From Gemmatimonadales bacterium (GTDB taxonomy: Bacteria > Gemmatimonadota > Gemmatimonadetes > Gemmatimonadales > GWC2-71-9), in contig WVYX01000203.1 of the NCBI GenBank assembly GCA_011772755.1, positions 1-64,000 on the forward strand: a stretch of DNA of 64,000 nt. Direction: 5' to 3'. Below the pieces are notes generated by a model. That model ran no database searches, had not been told where the DNA came from, and saw only the letters and a list, made by a program, of their open reading frames with translations. How positions within the stretch are numbered: position 1 is the stretch's first letter; each line of letters begins with the position of its first letter. Both the position numbers and the translations under genes were made by a program. This document shows positions 37,384-46,002 of the stretch, piece after piece.

Positions 37384-38457
37384 ATGGTCATGAGAGCTAC
37401 TTCCCTGGACTTCCTCAAGCGGCTGCTCGATAGCCCCGGCCCCTCCGGCTTCGAGACCGCACCGGCCGTCATGTGGCGCCACGAGGCCGAGGGGTTCGCC
37501 GACGAGGTCTCGGCAGACGTGTCAGGCAACTCCGTCGCAGCGCTCAATCCGGGGGGCAGCCCTCGGATCATGCTGGCCGGACACATCGACGAGATCGGCC
37601 TGATGATCGTCCACGTGGACGATGAGGGTTTCCTGTACTTCTCGACCATCGGTGGCTGGGACCCTCAGGTCTTGGTCGGCCAACGGGTGCTGATCGTGAC
37701 GAAGAAGGGGCCCATCGACGGGGTGATCGGCAAGAAGGCCATTCATCTCATCAAGTCGGAGGACCAGGATCGCGTCACCAAGCCCGCCGAACTGTGGATC
37801 GACATCGGGGCGAAGAACAAGGCCGACGCCCTCAAACGGGTGCGCATAGGCGACCCGGGGGTCCTGGCGGCGCAGGCGGTGCAATTGCCCAACGGACGCA
37901 TCGTGTCCCGCAGCATCGACAATCGGATCGGCGCGTTCGTCGTGTTGGAGGCACTACGCAGCCTGGCGCGGCGGAAGCCGAGGGCGGCGGTCTTCGCGGT
38001 GGCGACGACGCAGGAGGAGATCGCCTGGACCGGGGGCGGCGCCCGCACCAGCGCCGTCGGCCTGAATCCGGACGCGGCAGCAGTCGTGGACGTGATTCAC
38101 GCAACGGATCACCCCAACGTCGAGAAGAAGGAGCACGGTGACTTCAAGCTGGGCGCCGGTCCCGTGCTGTCCCGGGGATCGGCGGTGAACCCAGTGGTCT
38201 TCGAGCTGCTGGTGGAAACCGCCGAAAAGCAGCGTATTCCCTATGCCATCGCTGCGGCACCCCGGGACACGGGCACCGACGCAGACGCGATCTATACCGC
38301 GTTGCGGGGCATCCCAACCGGGCTGGTCTCGGTGCCGAACCGCTACATGCACAGCCCCAACGAGATGGTCGACATAGCCGACCTCGAGCGAGCCTCGAAG
38401 CTGCTGGCGGCATTCGCGCGGCGGGTGACGGCGAAGACGGACTTCACGCCCCGATGA
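37384..38457 (+). CDS. M42 family glutamyl aminopeptidase / endoglucanase-type metallopeptidase
   Basis: About 357 residues with the full M42 pattern: GPSGFE near the start, AGHIDEIGLMI (first metal His and Asp), RSIDNRIGAFVVLEAL (bridging Asp), VATTQEEIAWTGG (catalytic Glu pair), VDVIHATDHPN, and RYMHSPNEMVD. It removes N-terminal residues from peptides in the cytoplasm with two metal ions, usually as a dodecamer. The start is uncertain: ATG 37384 follows GAGAGG at a distance; TTG 37372 and ATG 37390 are alternatives. Confidence 0.9.
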   Translation: MVMRATSLDFLKRLLDSPGPSGFETAPAVMWRHEAEGFADEVSADVSGNSVAALNPGGSPRIMLAGHIDEIGLMIVHVDDEGFLYFSTIGGWDPQVLVGQRVLIVTKKGPIDGVIGKKAIHLIKSEDQDRVTKPAELWIDIGAKNKADALKRVRIGDPGVLAAQAVQLPNGRIVSRSIDNRIGAFVVLEALRSLARRKPRAAVFAVATTQEEIAWTGGGARTSAVGLNPDAAAVVDVIHATDHPNVEKKEHGDFKLGAGPVLSRGSAVNPVVFELLVETAEKQRIPYAIAAAPRDTGTDADAIYTALRGIPTGLVSVPNRYMHSPNEMVDIADLERASKLLAAFARRVTAKTDFTPR

Positions 38458-38458
38458 C

Positions 38459-38572
38459 CGGGTCCTAGCTCCTCGGGGCTGGGTCCTAGGGATCGCCCCC
38501 AGCGGACGGCGGGTATCCGTCAGCAATCCCTAACACCCAGGACCCAAGACCGAACACCCAGGACGCAACACC
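38459..38572. repeat. Hairpin word array, GGGTCCTAGG class
   Basis: The left arm GGGTCCTAGCTCCTCGGGGCTGGGTCCTAGGG; a loop of about 35 bp; the right arm TCCCTAACACCCAGGACCCAAGACCGAACACCCAGGACGC. The right arm is the inverse of the array at 1-47. Past it (about 38620-38655) lies another GC-rich inverted repeat, CCCTGCCCCGCC / GGCGGCAGGGG, before the M28 gene. Confidence 0.85.
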
Positions 38573-38726
38573 TCACCCCGCATCAGGGTTAAGTTTGGGG
38601 TTCACCTGACACAGGTGGCCCTGCCCCGCCAGCCCACCCCGGCGGCAGGGGCGGCAGATGAAGAAAGGGTGGGCAGGAGGGGCAGTTGGGGCAGAAAAGA
38701 CACGACACCAACCCCGGGACAGTTCG

Positions 38727-40013
38727 ATGACACTAGCGCAGTTGATCAGCAGGTTTGTCACCGCAGGAATCCTTGTCCTTGCCGGGACACAAACCCTCAC
38801 GGCCCAGTCGACCCCTGACAGCGCTACTGCGGCGCGGGTGCTCGCCGACGTCGCCTACTTAGCCGACGACGCCCGTGAGGGTCGTGGCGTGGGAACGGCC
38901 GGCCTGGACTCGGCGGCGGCGTATGTCGCGGCGCAGTTTGCCAAGGCCGGTCTCCGGCCGGCGGGCACGGACGGTTACTTCCAGCCCTTCGTGATCGACT
39001 CAACCGCCCCGGGTGCCGCGCATGCGGGGCTCGGCGGCAAGGCGGTGAAGAATGTCGTGGGACTGCTACCCGGGCGTGGTGCCCTCGCCGGGCAAGTTGT
39101 GGTGCTCGGTGCACACTACGACCACCTGGGGCTCGGCGGCCCCGGGAGCCTGGATCCCGACAGCGTGGGTGTGGTCCACAACGGCGCTGATGACAACGCT
39201 TCAGGGACGGCGGCGCTCCTCGAAGCCGCCCGCATCATCGCGGCACGAGAGGAGCAGCATCACCGCACATTCGTCTTCGTTGCCTTCACTGCCGAAGAAC
39301 TGGGGACGATCGGCTCCTCGTACTACGTACGGAATCCCGCACGGGCCAATCGCGCGACCTACGCCATGATCAACTTCGACATGGTGGGACGGCTGAGGAA
39401 CGACTCCCTGCTGGTGATCGGCACAGGATCCGCTGAGGAATTCAGCGGCTTGCTCGATTCTCTGAACGCGGACCACGGATTCAGCCTCACGAAGACGGAG
39501 GATCCGTGGGGTCCCAGCGATCAGACGTCGTTCTATGGCGACAAGATCCCGGTCGTTCACTTCTTCACCAATACTCACACCGACTACCACCGCACCACGG
39601 ACGACTGGGACAAGATCAACGCCGAGGGGGTCGTCCGCATCGCGAGTTTCGCGGCAGATTTCGCGTTCGCCCTCGCGATGCGCCGCAACCAGTTGGCCTT
39701 CGTGGACGTCCCACGGCCGCCCCCACCAACCCGGGGCGGTGGCTACGGCGCCTATCTCGGCACCATTCCGGACATGAGTGGGTCGCCAGGCGGCGTCCGG
39801 CTGACCGGGGTGCGGGCTGGTAGCCCGGCTGAGAAGGCAGGGATTGCGAGCGGCGACATCATCGTGCAGATCGGCGATCACGAGGTGAAGAACCTGTACC
39901 ACATGACCGACGCCCTCAGGGCCCACAAGCCGGGCGATGTCGTGAAGGTCGTCGTGCTGCGGGGGGACGAGCGGCTCGAACTGACGGCCACGCTGGGGAG
40001 ACGGGGTGGCTGA
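38727..40013 (+). CDS. Exported M28 family metallopeptidase with C-terminal PDZ domain
   Basis: About 428 residues. A signal peptide (about 1-27, ending TLTAQS) is followed by an M28 zinc peptidase domain: VVLGAHYDHLG, NGADDNASGTAALLEAAR, FTAEELGTIGS with the catalytic Glu, NFDMVGR, and a final metal His in TNTHTDYHRTTDDWD. Residues about 335-425 form a PDZ domain (GVRAGSPAEKAGIASGDIIVQIGDHEV). It probably acts on extracytoplasmic peptides. ATG 38727 puts the signal peptide at the N-terminus; the longer ORF start does not. The next gene's GTG lies inside its end. Confidence 0.9.
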   Translation: MTLAQLISRFVTAGILVLAGTQTLTAQSTPDSATAARVLADVAYLADDAREGRGVGTAGLDSAAAYVAAQFAKAGLRPAGTDGYFQPFVIDSTAPGAAHAGLGGKAVKNVVGLLPGRGALAGQVVVLGAHYDHLGLGGPGSLDPDSVGVVHNGADDNASGTAALLEAARIIAAREEQHHRTFVFVAFTAEELGTIGSSYYVRNPARANRATYAMINFDMVGRLRNDSLLVIGTGSAEEFSGLLDSLNADHGFSLTKTEDPWGPSDQTSFYGDKIPVVHFFTNTHTDYHRTTDDWDKINAEGVVRIASFAADFAFALAMRRNQLAFVDVPRPPPPTRGGGYGAYLGTIPDMSGSPGGVRLTGVRAGSPAEKAGIASGDIIVQIGDHEVKNLYHMTDALRAHKPGDVVKVVVLRGDERLELTATLGRRGG

Positions 40014-40467
40014 GGCAGTCCTGAACGCTGATCCCATCGTGCGCGCACTACAGGCAGCGTTTTGCCGGGATGCCCCTCGGCAGGAACTCCTGGAACTCGT
40101 AACCCGGAAGATGCGGCAGGCCGGCCCACCGTACACCGGCGTATACCTCTACATGCTCCACGGCGACGAGCTCGTGCTCGAAGCGTTCGACGGCCGGCCC
40201 ACCGACCTCACGCGCGTGGCGCTTGGCACCGGCGTCTGCGGGCGAGCCGTGGCGGAGCAACGTGACCTCAACATACCGGACGTGTCGGTCGTCGAGGACT
40301 ACCTCGCTTGCAGTGCTGAAACCCAGTCCGAGCTCGTCGTGCTCATTCGCCGCCACGACGAGATCCTGGGAGAGATCGACATCGACAGCGATGTCCTAGC
40401 CGGCTTCGACGATGCCGAGGAGCGCGCCGTGAGAGAAGTGGCCGACGCACTGGCCACCCTCCTGTGA
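40006..40467 (+). CDS. GAF domain protein, similar to free methionine-(R)-sulfoxide reductase
   Basis: A 153-residue single GAF domain. It shows the fRMsr pattern GTGVCGRAVAEQRDLNIPDV, then YLACSAETQSELVVLI and GEIDIDSDVLAGFDDAEE, with two Cys at the positions used by that enzyme (GVCG and LAC). If active it reduces free methionine-R-sulfoxide; a ligand-binding role is the alternative. The GTG start overlaps the upstream stop by 8 nt, and its end overlaps the hydrolase start, so the three genes are coupled. Confidence 0.72.
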   Translation: MAEAVLNADPIVRALQAAFCRDAPRQELLELVTRKMRQAGPPYTGVYLYMLHGDELVLEAFDGRPTDLTRVALGTGVCGRAVAEQRDLNIPDVSVVEDYLACSAETQSELVVLIRRHDEILGEIDIDSDVLAGFDDAEERAVREVADALATLL

Positions 40468-41333
40468 TTTCCGACCCAGACGATCTGACCGCCACAGAAG
40501 CAGCCGTTACGGTCAACGGCGTGAGCCTCCACGTCCGATTCGTCGGTGAGGGTCCGGACGTGGTCGTGTTGCACGGCGGCCCGGGCGCCCATCACGACTA
40601 TCTCCTCCCCCAGTTTGACGCTCTGGCGAACGGGCGATGCCTGCGGTACTACGATCAGCGGGGCGGCGGTCGGTCCCCCGTCGCCCGGGGCGTGCCCGTG
40701 GGCTGGCGGGAGCACGTAGCGGATCTGAACGCGCTCGTAGATCTGTGGGGGTTGGCCCCCGTCACGCTCCTGGGGTACTCCTGGGGTGGACTCCTAGCGC
40801 TGTTGTACGCCGCCACGTATCCGGATCGGGTCGGACGTCTGGCCCTCGTGTCGCCCGCACCTCTCACCCCAGAGCATCGAGCCGAATTCGAGCGCCGCAT
40901 CACCGAGCGGCTGGCACACCCGCGCGTGGTGGAAGCCCGGGAGGCCCTCAGGCGATCCAACCTGCGCCACCAGGACTCCGGCGCGTACCGCCAACGGGCA
41001 TTCGAGCTGTCGGTGGCGGGTTACTTCAGAAACCCGGATCGGGCACGGGACCTCACACCGTTCCGCGTCACGGGCCGCACGCAGCGGGCGGTGTGGGAGA
41101 GTATCGGCGCTTCCGACCTGCGCGAGGAACTCGCCCAACTCGAAGAGCTCTGCATACCGGCGCTGGTGATCCACGGACGGCACGACCCTATTCCCCTCGC
41201 CACCGCCCAACACGTGTCGCAGCTCCTCGGTGCCCGCCTCGACGTATTCGAGAACTCCGGTCACGTGCCGCACGTGGAGGAGCACGAGGACTTCGTGGAG
41301 ATCCTGGACGAGTTCCTTCCCAAGCGCCAGTGA
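40464..41333 (+). CDS. Alpha/beta hydrolase, proline iminopeptidase-like
   Basis: A 289-residue alpha/beta-hydrolase. HGGPGAHHDYL forms the oxyanion region, YYDQRGGGRSP, the nucleophile elbow GYSWGG (Ser about 110), HGRHDPIPLA with the acid, and SGHVPHVEE with the catalytic His. HGGPG and DQRGxGxS are typical of proline iminopeptidases, which fits the peptidase-rich surroundings, but other substrates are possible. The GTG start overlaps the GAF gene stop (GTGA), and its end overlaps the next start. Confidence 0.82.
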   Translation: MISDPDDLTATEAAVTVNGVSLHVRFVGEGPDVVVLHGGPGAHHDYLLPQFDALANGRCLRYYDQRGGGRSPVARGVPVGWREHVADLNALVDLWGLAPVTLLGYSWGGLLALLYAATYPDRVGRLALVSPAPLTPEHRAEFERRITERLAHPRVVEAREALRRSNLRHQDSGAYRQRAFELSVAGYFRNPDRARDLTPFRVTGRTQRAVWESIGASDLREELAQLEELCIPALVIHGRHDPIPLATAQHVSQLLGARLDVFENSGHVPHVEEHEDFVEILDEFLPKRQ

Positions 41334-41998
41334 CCCGACTCGACCCTTTCGACTACGCGTTTGCCCAGCTGGCTGAGACCCGGTTTGCCAAGATCCGCGA
41401 GGAGACGTCCGAGGCACCGAGACACACCACAGACCGAGCGCGGTTTGCTGCGCTCCCCTCGGTGCAGCACATTCTGGCGGATGTCGAGGCGCCGGACGTC
41501 ATCGAGGCGAATCCAACAGCGGCAGATGAATACCTCTCAGCGCTCTACGTAGCCTACCGCTTCTGGGATGCCGGGTGTCCCGTCTTCACCGTTGCCCGCA
41601 AGGGCCTGGAGGAGGCGCTCGCATCGGAACGAACCGGTAGCGCACCATCGGTTCCCGGTGGTGCCTGCTACCTCCGATTCCCGGAGCGGTGGTGCTGGGC
41701 GCAGATCGGGCCGGCGGAACCTCACGAACCCCTCGACGGCTTGTTTCTGGCGGCTTCGCCTGACAACCGGGAGATCACCATCGTGGCGGTCCTCGGTCTG
41801 CGCTCGGACCGACCCGGGTTCAGCCAAGTCACGGTGACGGCGGCGCCGGAGGATTTCGCCGCGGCACGCCAGGAAGCCCGCACGCCACTATTCGCGCCAG
41901 TCCTCGACGGTGGGGAAGCCGCCGGGCTCAAGTCGGTGGTGACGACGGCGGAGGTGCTGCAGCTTGCGGAGATGGGACTGGCGGCGGTGGGATACTAG
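41330..41998 (+). CDS. Hypothetical protein, coupled to the hydrolase gene
   Basis: About 222 residues, soluble, no membrane segment. I do not recognise a family. Visible patterns are an N-terminal helical region (FDYAFAQLAETRFAKIREE), LSALYVAYRFWDAGCPVFTVAR, and a beta-rich second half. The ORF track begins at 40637, far inside the hydrolase gene; GTG 41330 overlaps the hydrolase TGA as GTGA and is the likely start. It is the last gene of the M28-GAF-hydrolase chain and is followed by a repeat array. Confidence 0.68.
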   Translation: MTRLDPFDYAFAQLAETRFAKIREETSEAPRHTTDRARFAALPSVQHILADVEAPDVIEANPTAADEYLSALYVAYRFWDAGCPVFTVARKGLEEALASERTGSAPSVPGGACYLRFPERWCWAQIGPAEPHEPLDGLFLAASPDNREITIVAVLGLRSDRPGFSQVTVTAAPEDFAAARQEARTPLFAPVLDGGEAAGLKSVVTTAEVLQLAEMGLAAVGY

Positions 41999-42012
41999 AT
42001 GTCGATGGCGAA

Positions 42013-42105
42013 GGCAATTCGCAGTTCGAGGGTGCCAACCGCGGGTGACGAGCAGGCCGGCGTCCCACGAATCGCGAACTGCGAATTGCGAGCTGCGGAT
42101 TGCAT
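42013..42105. repeat. Hairpin word array, TTCGCAATTCG class
   Basis: A short left arm GCAATTCGCAGTTCG (42014-42028), a loop of about 37 bp, and a longer right arm ACGAATCGCGAACTGCGAATTGCGAGCTGCGGATTGC (42067-42104). It ends 9 bp before the polX start, leaving no visible Shine-Dalgarno. Confidence 0.85.
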
Positions 42106-42113
42106 ATCGCTCT

Positions 42114-43841
42114 ATGGATAAGAAATCCGTCGCAAGCGCGCTGGAAGAAATCGCCGCCTGCCTCGAACTGAAGGGGGAGGATCGGTTCCGCGTGCGGGCT
42201 TATGAGACGGCGGCTCGCGCGATAGCGGGTTACGAGGGCGATCTCCGCGAGGCACTGCACACTGGGGAGCTGGCACAGCTCAAGGGTATCGGTCCCGCCA
42301 CCTTGGAGGTCGTGTCCGAGGTCCTGAAGACCGGTCGGAGCCGCACCTTGCAGACGCTGCGGGACCAGGTGCCCTCCGGACTGGTAGAGATGCTCCAGAT
42401 CTCGGGACTCGGAGTGGCCAAGGTTCGTCAGATCCACGAAACGTTGCTCATCGACTCCCTGGACGAGCTGGAAGAGGCGGCCCGCAACGGGACACTGTCA
42501 AAGCTCCCTCGATTTGGTCCAAAGACCGCAGAGAAGATCCTCAAAGGAATTCAGTTCGTCCGACAGGTGCGCGAGTTTCGACTGCTACACCACGCGCGCC
42601 AGGAGGCCGCCGCGTTGGCCGGCGTCCTCGAGGGCATGCCAGGTGTCACCCGCGTCGCAACCGCGGGGAGCGTGCGTCGGGGGCGGGAGGTGATCCGAGA
42701 TCTGGATTTCGTGGTGGCGCTGGAGGGCAAGCCCTCGGCGCTCGTCGAGCGGTTGGGCACCGCTCCCGGCGTGCGAGAGTTCGTGCACGAGAGCGATCGG
42801 GTTCTGACGCTGCGGTTCGCAGGCGGCACGGTGGCCGATGTCTACTGGACGAGCGAACGCGGTTTCGGCTATCAACTTCTCCGTGCGACGGGCAACGACG
42901 ACCATCTCGCGAGCCTCAAGGTGCGGGCGGAGGAGCAAGGGCTCACCTGGGGGGACTGCGACCTCTCCCGGGAGGGGGAAATCGTCTCCACCCCGTCAGA
43001 AGAGGATATCTATCACGCCGTCGGGCTACCGTTCATCGTGCCAGAGCTGCGGGAGGGGAAGGGGGAAGTAGAGACAGCGGCGGCCGGCCGGCTGCCTCAG
43101 TTGATCGAGACGGCTGACATCCGAGGGTTCCTCCACTGTCACTCCAACTACTCCGATGGGCGGAGCACGGTGCGCGAATGGGCCGAGGCATGCCAGTTGG
43201 AGGGCTACGAGTACCTCGGTATCACCGATCACAGCTTGGCGGCGGCGTACGCCGGAGGCATCACTCTAGACCAGATTTGCGAGCAACACGCTGAGATCGA
43301 CGCCGTCAACCAGGAGCTAGCGGATCTCCGAGTCCTCAAGGGGGTCGAGGCGGACATCCTCACGGACGGATCCCTTGACTACACTCCCCAGGTGCGTGCC
43401 TCGTTCGATTTCATCATCGCCTCGGTGCACAGCACGTTCGGCATGACCGAGCGCAAGATGACCGAACGCATTCTCAAAGCCATGGATGATCCTTCCATGG
43501 CTATCCTGGGCCACCCGACGGGACGGCTCCTGTTGTCACGCGACCCTTATCCACTGGATCTGGGAGCCGTCTTCACGAAGGCGGCCGACTGCGGCATAGC
43601 GGTGGAGATCAACGCCGATCCTCAGCGGCTGGATCTCGATTGGCAGGTCGTGAGGCAGGCCGCTGAACTGGGGGTGACCATATCCATCGGAGCCGACGCT
43701 CACAGTGTCGCAGCGCTGAGCAACATGGAACTCGGCGTGACCGTCGCTCGGAAGGGATGGCTCACGAAGGGGCAGGTTATCAATTCGCGGCCGCTCGAAG
43801 GATTCCTGGAGTACGTCGAGCGGCGGAGGTCACGGAATTGA
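42114..43841 (+). CDS. polX: PolX family DNA polymerase with PHP exonuclease domain
   Basis: A 575-residue protein, usual bacterial PolX length. The N-terminal helix-hairpin-helix and lyase-like part has LKGIGPATLEVVSEV and LPRFGPKTAEKIL. The polymerase palm has GSVRRGREVIRDLDFVV with the metal-binding DLD, then VADVYWTS. The C-terminal PHP domain (about 330-570) has HCHSNYSDG, GITDHS, HPTGR, EINADPQR and GADAHS. It fills short gaps in base-excision repair and has 3'-5' exonuclease activity. ATG 42114 is chosen; the ORF extension is repeat. It overlaps the endonuclease III start, a functional pairing. Confidence 0.93.
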   Translation: MDKKSVASALEEIAACLELKGEDRFRVRAYETAARAIAGYEGDLREALHTGELAQLKGIGPATLEVVSEVLKTGRSRTLQTLRDQVPSGLVEMLQISGLGVAKVRQIHETLLIDSLDELEEAARNGTLSKLPRFGPKTAEKILKGIQFVRQVREFRLLHHARQEAAALAGVLEGMPGVTRVATAGSVRRGREVIRDLDFVVALEGKPSALVERLGTAPGVREFVHESDRVLTLRFAGGTVADVYWTSERGFGYQLLRATGNDDHLASLKVRAEEQGLTWGDCDLSREGEIVSTPSEEDIYHAVGLPFIVPELREGKGEVETAAAGRLPQLIETADIRGFLHCHSNYSDGRSTVREWAEACQLEGYEYLGITDHSLAAAYAGGITLDQICEQHAEIDAVNQELADLRVLKGVEADILTDGSLDYTPQVRASFDFIIASVHSTFGMTERKMTERILKAMDDPSMAILGHPTGRLLLSRDPYPLDLGAVFTKAADCGIAVEINADPQRLDLDWQVVRQAAELGVTISIGADAHSVAALSNMELGVTVARKGWLTKGQVINSRPLEGFLEYVERRRSRN

Positions 43842-44500
43842 AGCGCACGAACGTGAAACGCGGTGGCATCAAGAACGCCAGAGACCGCATCAAGCCCATC
43901 ATCAGGAAGCTCAAGCAGCAGTATCCCGAAGCCCGGACCGCTCTGCGCCACCGCAATCCCCTGCAATTGTTGGTGGCCACGATCCTCAGCGCCCAATGCA
44001 CCGACGAGCGCGTCAACATGGTCACCAGGGATCTGTTCCAGAAGTACCGCAGCGCAGCCGACTACGCGAACGCGAATCCAGAGATGTTCGAGCAGGAGAT
44101 CAAGTCCACCGGCTTCTTCCGCAGCAAGACCAGGTCAATATTGGGTATGGCCCAGGCACTGGTCGAACAGCATGACGGCAAAGTACCCAACAAGATGGGC
44201 GAGCTCGTGAAGCTCCCCGGCGTCGGGCGGAAGACGGCCAACGTCGTGCTGGGAAGCGCCTTTGGCATCGACGAGGGAATCGTGGTCGATACTCACGTCA
44301 AGCGCATCGCCAACCGCCTCAAGCTCACGACCAAGAACGATCCTGAGAAGATCGAACAGGACCTGATGAAGTTGGTACCCAAGTCGGACTGGACCCCATT
44401 CTCCCATATGCTCATCCACCACGGCCGGGCGATCTGCGTAGCCCGGAAACCGAAATGCGAGATCTGTCCGGTGGCCGATCTCTGCCCGTCGGCGAAATGA
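43838..44500 (+). CDS. nth: Endonuclease III
   Basis: A 220-residue DNA glycosylase/AP lyase. The helix-hairpin-helix is LPGVGRKTANVVLG with the catalytic Lys; the catalytic Asp is in VVDTHVKR; the C-terminal [4Fe-4S] ligands are CVARKPKCEICPVADLC in the standard C-x6-C-x2-C-x5-C spacing. It removes oxidised pyrimidines. I chose TTG 43838, which overlaps the polX TGA and has GGAGGT upstream; the ORF start at 43757 lies well inside polX. PolX could fill the gap that Nth creates. Confidence 0.95.
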   Translation: MKRTNVKRGGIKNARDRIKPIIRKLKQQYPEARTALRHRNPLQLLVATILSAQCTDERVNMVTRDLFQKYRSAADYANANPEMFEQEIKSTGFFRSKTRSILGMAQALVEQHDGKVPNKMGELVKLPGVGRKTANVVLGSAFGIDEGIVVDTHVKRIANRLKLTTKNDPEKIEQDLMKLVPKSDWTPFSHMLIHHGRAICVARKPKCEICPVADLCPSAK

Positions 44501-44700
44501 CGACCGAGCGACGGAACGACGGAAGGATGGAACCACGGAACGGTAAGCCGATCGCACCTAGCCGCGTTCCGTCGTTCCGCCGTTCCGACGTTCCGTCCAG
44601 CGGTCCCCAACCCACCACATCACCACCCTGGCGGTCCGGCGGCCGGTCACGGCACCCATATCCGACCGCCTGTCCGCCGATCCGCCTGTGCGGGGAGCGG
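44501..44700. repeat. Composite hairpin word array, GACGGAACG plus GGCGGTCCGG classes
   Basis: The left arm GAGCGACGGAACGACGGAAGGATGGAACCACGGAACGG; the right arm CGCGTTCCGTCGTTCCGCCGTTCCGACGTTCCGTCC (44561-44598). A second class follows: GGCGGTCCGGCGGCCGGTC ... GACCGCCTGTCCGCCGATCCGCC (44631-44690). No gene is present between nth and the amidohydrolase. Confidence 0.87.
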
Positions 44701-44734
44701 CGGGTGCGGGGAACCGCCGAGTAGGGGCTTTGAC

Positions 44735-45955
44735 GTGGCGGCCCTGCCCCCCATCGACACCGAGCGACTCATCGCCGACCGCCGCGACTTCCACATGCAC
44801 CCCGAGCTGGGCTATCAGGAGGTGCGGACGGCGGAGCGGGTGGCGCAACGGCTCCGTGAGCTAGGCTACGAGGTCCGGACGGGAGTCGGGAAGACGGGAG
44901 TCATTGGTGTGCGACGGAAGGACGGAACGGTGGAACGACGCAAGGAACAAGCACGGCGCACCCGTTCCGACCTTCCGCCGTTCCCACGTTCCGTCCTACT
45001 CCGCGCCGATATGGACGCGCTCGCCGTCACGGAGGCGAACGACCTGTCGTTCCGGTCTACCACCGACGGCGTGATGCACGCCTGCGGGCACGACGGGCAC
45101 ATCGCGGTGGGGCTCTCGGTCGCCCAGCGCCTCGCCACGGCGGATCCGCCCGGAGCAATCAAGCTGGTGTTCCAGCCCGCTGAGGAGGGCGGCAAAGGCG
45201 CCGTCGCGGTGATCGACGACGGAGCGTTGGAGCAGCCATCCCCAGATGCAGCCTTCGGCATGCACCTGTGGAGCGACCTGCCGACGGGGGTCATCGCCAT
45301 CGCCCCTGGCGCGGTCTTCGCTTCGGTGGATCTGCTCGAGATCACCGTGACCGGACGCGGGGGGCACGCTGCCATGCCACACCTCGCGATCGACCCCGTG
45401 GTCGTCGCGGCCCATCTCGTCACCGCACTCCAAACCGTCATTTCTCGACGGCGTGACCCGACGCACAGTGCCGTATTGAGCGTGACGGCAATCCACGGCG
45501 GCACCACACACAACGTCATTCCGGACCGGGCGACCCTCTTGGGCACCGTCCGTACGTACGGCGGGGAGTTCTTCGACAACGCGCCCACGCTCATCGAAGA
45601 AGTGGCACGAGGGGTTGCCCGCACCTTCGGGGCCAGCGCCAAGGTGAAGTACGAGCGTCTGTGCCCACCGACGGTGAACGACGGATCCATGGCGGCGCTC
45701 ATGGCGAGTGTCGCCGAAGGTATCGTCGGCGCCGGGAACGTCGTGCCCGACTACCGCACGATGGCTGGGGAAGACATGGCGTTCTTCCTGGAGCGGGTAC
45801 CCGGCTGCTACGCCTTCGTCGGGTGCAGGAACCCGGCGAAAGGCGCCGACCACCCACACCACTCACCCCACTTCAATATCGACGAGGATGCGCTGACGAT
45901 CGCGGTGGAACTGTTGAGCCAGACGGCGCTTCGTTTCCTCACGAGCGGGATGTGA
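44735..45955 (+). CDS. M20 family amidohydrolase (hippuricase-like) with repeat insertion
   Basis: A 406-residue M20D-type amidohydrolase. Motifs: DFHMHPELGYQE, LLRADMDALAV, HACGHDGH, FQPAEEGGKGA, the dimerisation-domain GRGGHAAMPHLAIDP, and a late HHSPHFNIDEDAL. It deacylates N-acyl amino acids or similar amides. Residues about 60-88 (RRKDGTVERRKEQARRTRSD...) are extra relative to the family, which normally passes directly from GVIGVL to LRADMDA. That segment is a translated GACGGAACG hairpin array (44911-44995). The GTG 44735 start is consistent with the family N-terminus. Confidence 0.88.
   Translation: MAALPPIDTERLIADRRDFHMHPELGYQEVRTAERVAQRLRELGYEVRTGVGKTGVIGVRRKDGTVERRKEQARRTRSDLPPFPRSVLLRADMDALAVTEANDLSFRSTTDGVMHACGHDGHIAVGLSVAQRLATADPPGAIKLVFQPAEEGGKGAVAVIDDGALEQPSPDAAFGMHLWSDLPTGVIAIAPGAVFASVDLLEITVTGRGGHAAMPHLAIDPVVVAAHLVTALQTVISRRRDPTHSAVLSVTAIHGGTTHNVIPDRATLLGTVRTYGGEFFDNAPTLIEEVARGVARTFGASAKVKYERLCPPTVNDGSMAALMASVAEGIVGAGNVVPDYRTMAGEDMAFFLERVPGCYAFVGCRNPAKGADHPHHSPHFNIDEDALTIAVELLSQTALRFLTSGM
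44911..44995. repeat. Hairpin word array inserted in frame in the M20 gene
   Basis: The left arm GCGACGGAAGGACGGAACGGTGGAACGACGCAAGGAAC, a 12-bp loop, and the right arm CCCGTTCCGACCTTCCGCCGTTCCCACGTTCCGTCC. It is a complete left-loop-right unit of the same word class as the intergenic arrays at 44.5 and 48.1 kb, and it leaves the reading frame open. Confidence 0.88.
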
Positions 45956-46002
45956 GGGGCACTGGCACCCTTCCCTCCACCAAGTCGGCAGACCATGATT
46001 GC

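Noticed and set aside
40637-41330. N-terminal 231 residues of the ORF-track entry 40637-41998
   Set aside because: This part is antisensical Arg/Pro-rich sequence overlapping the hydrolase gene; the real gene probably starts at the GTGA overlap at 41330.
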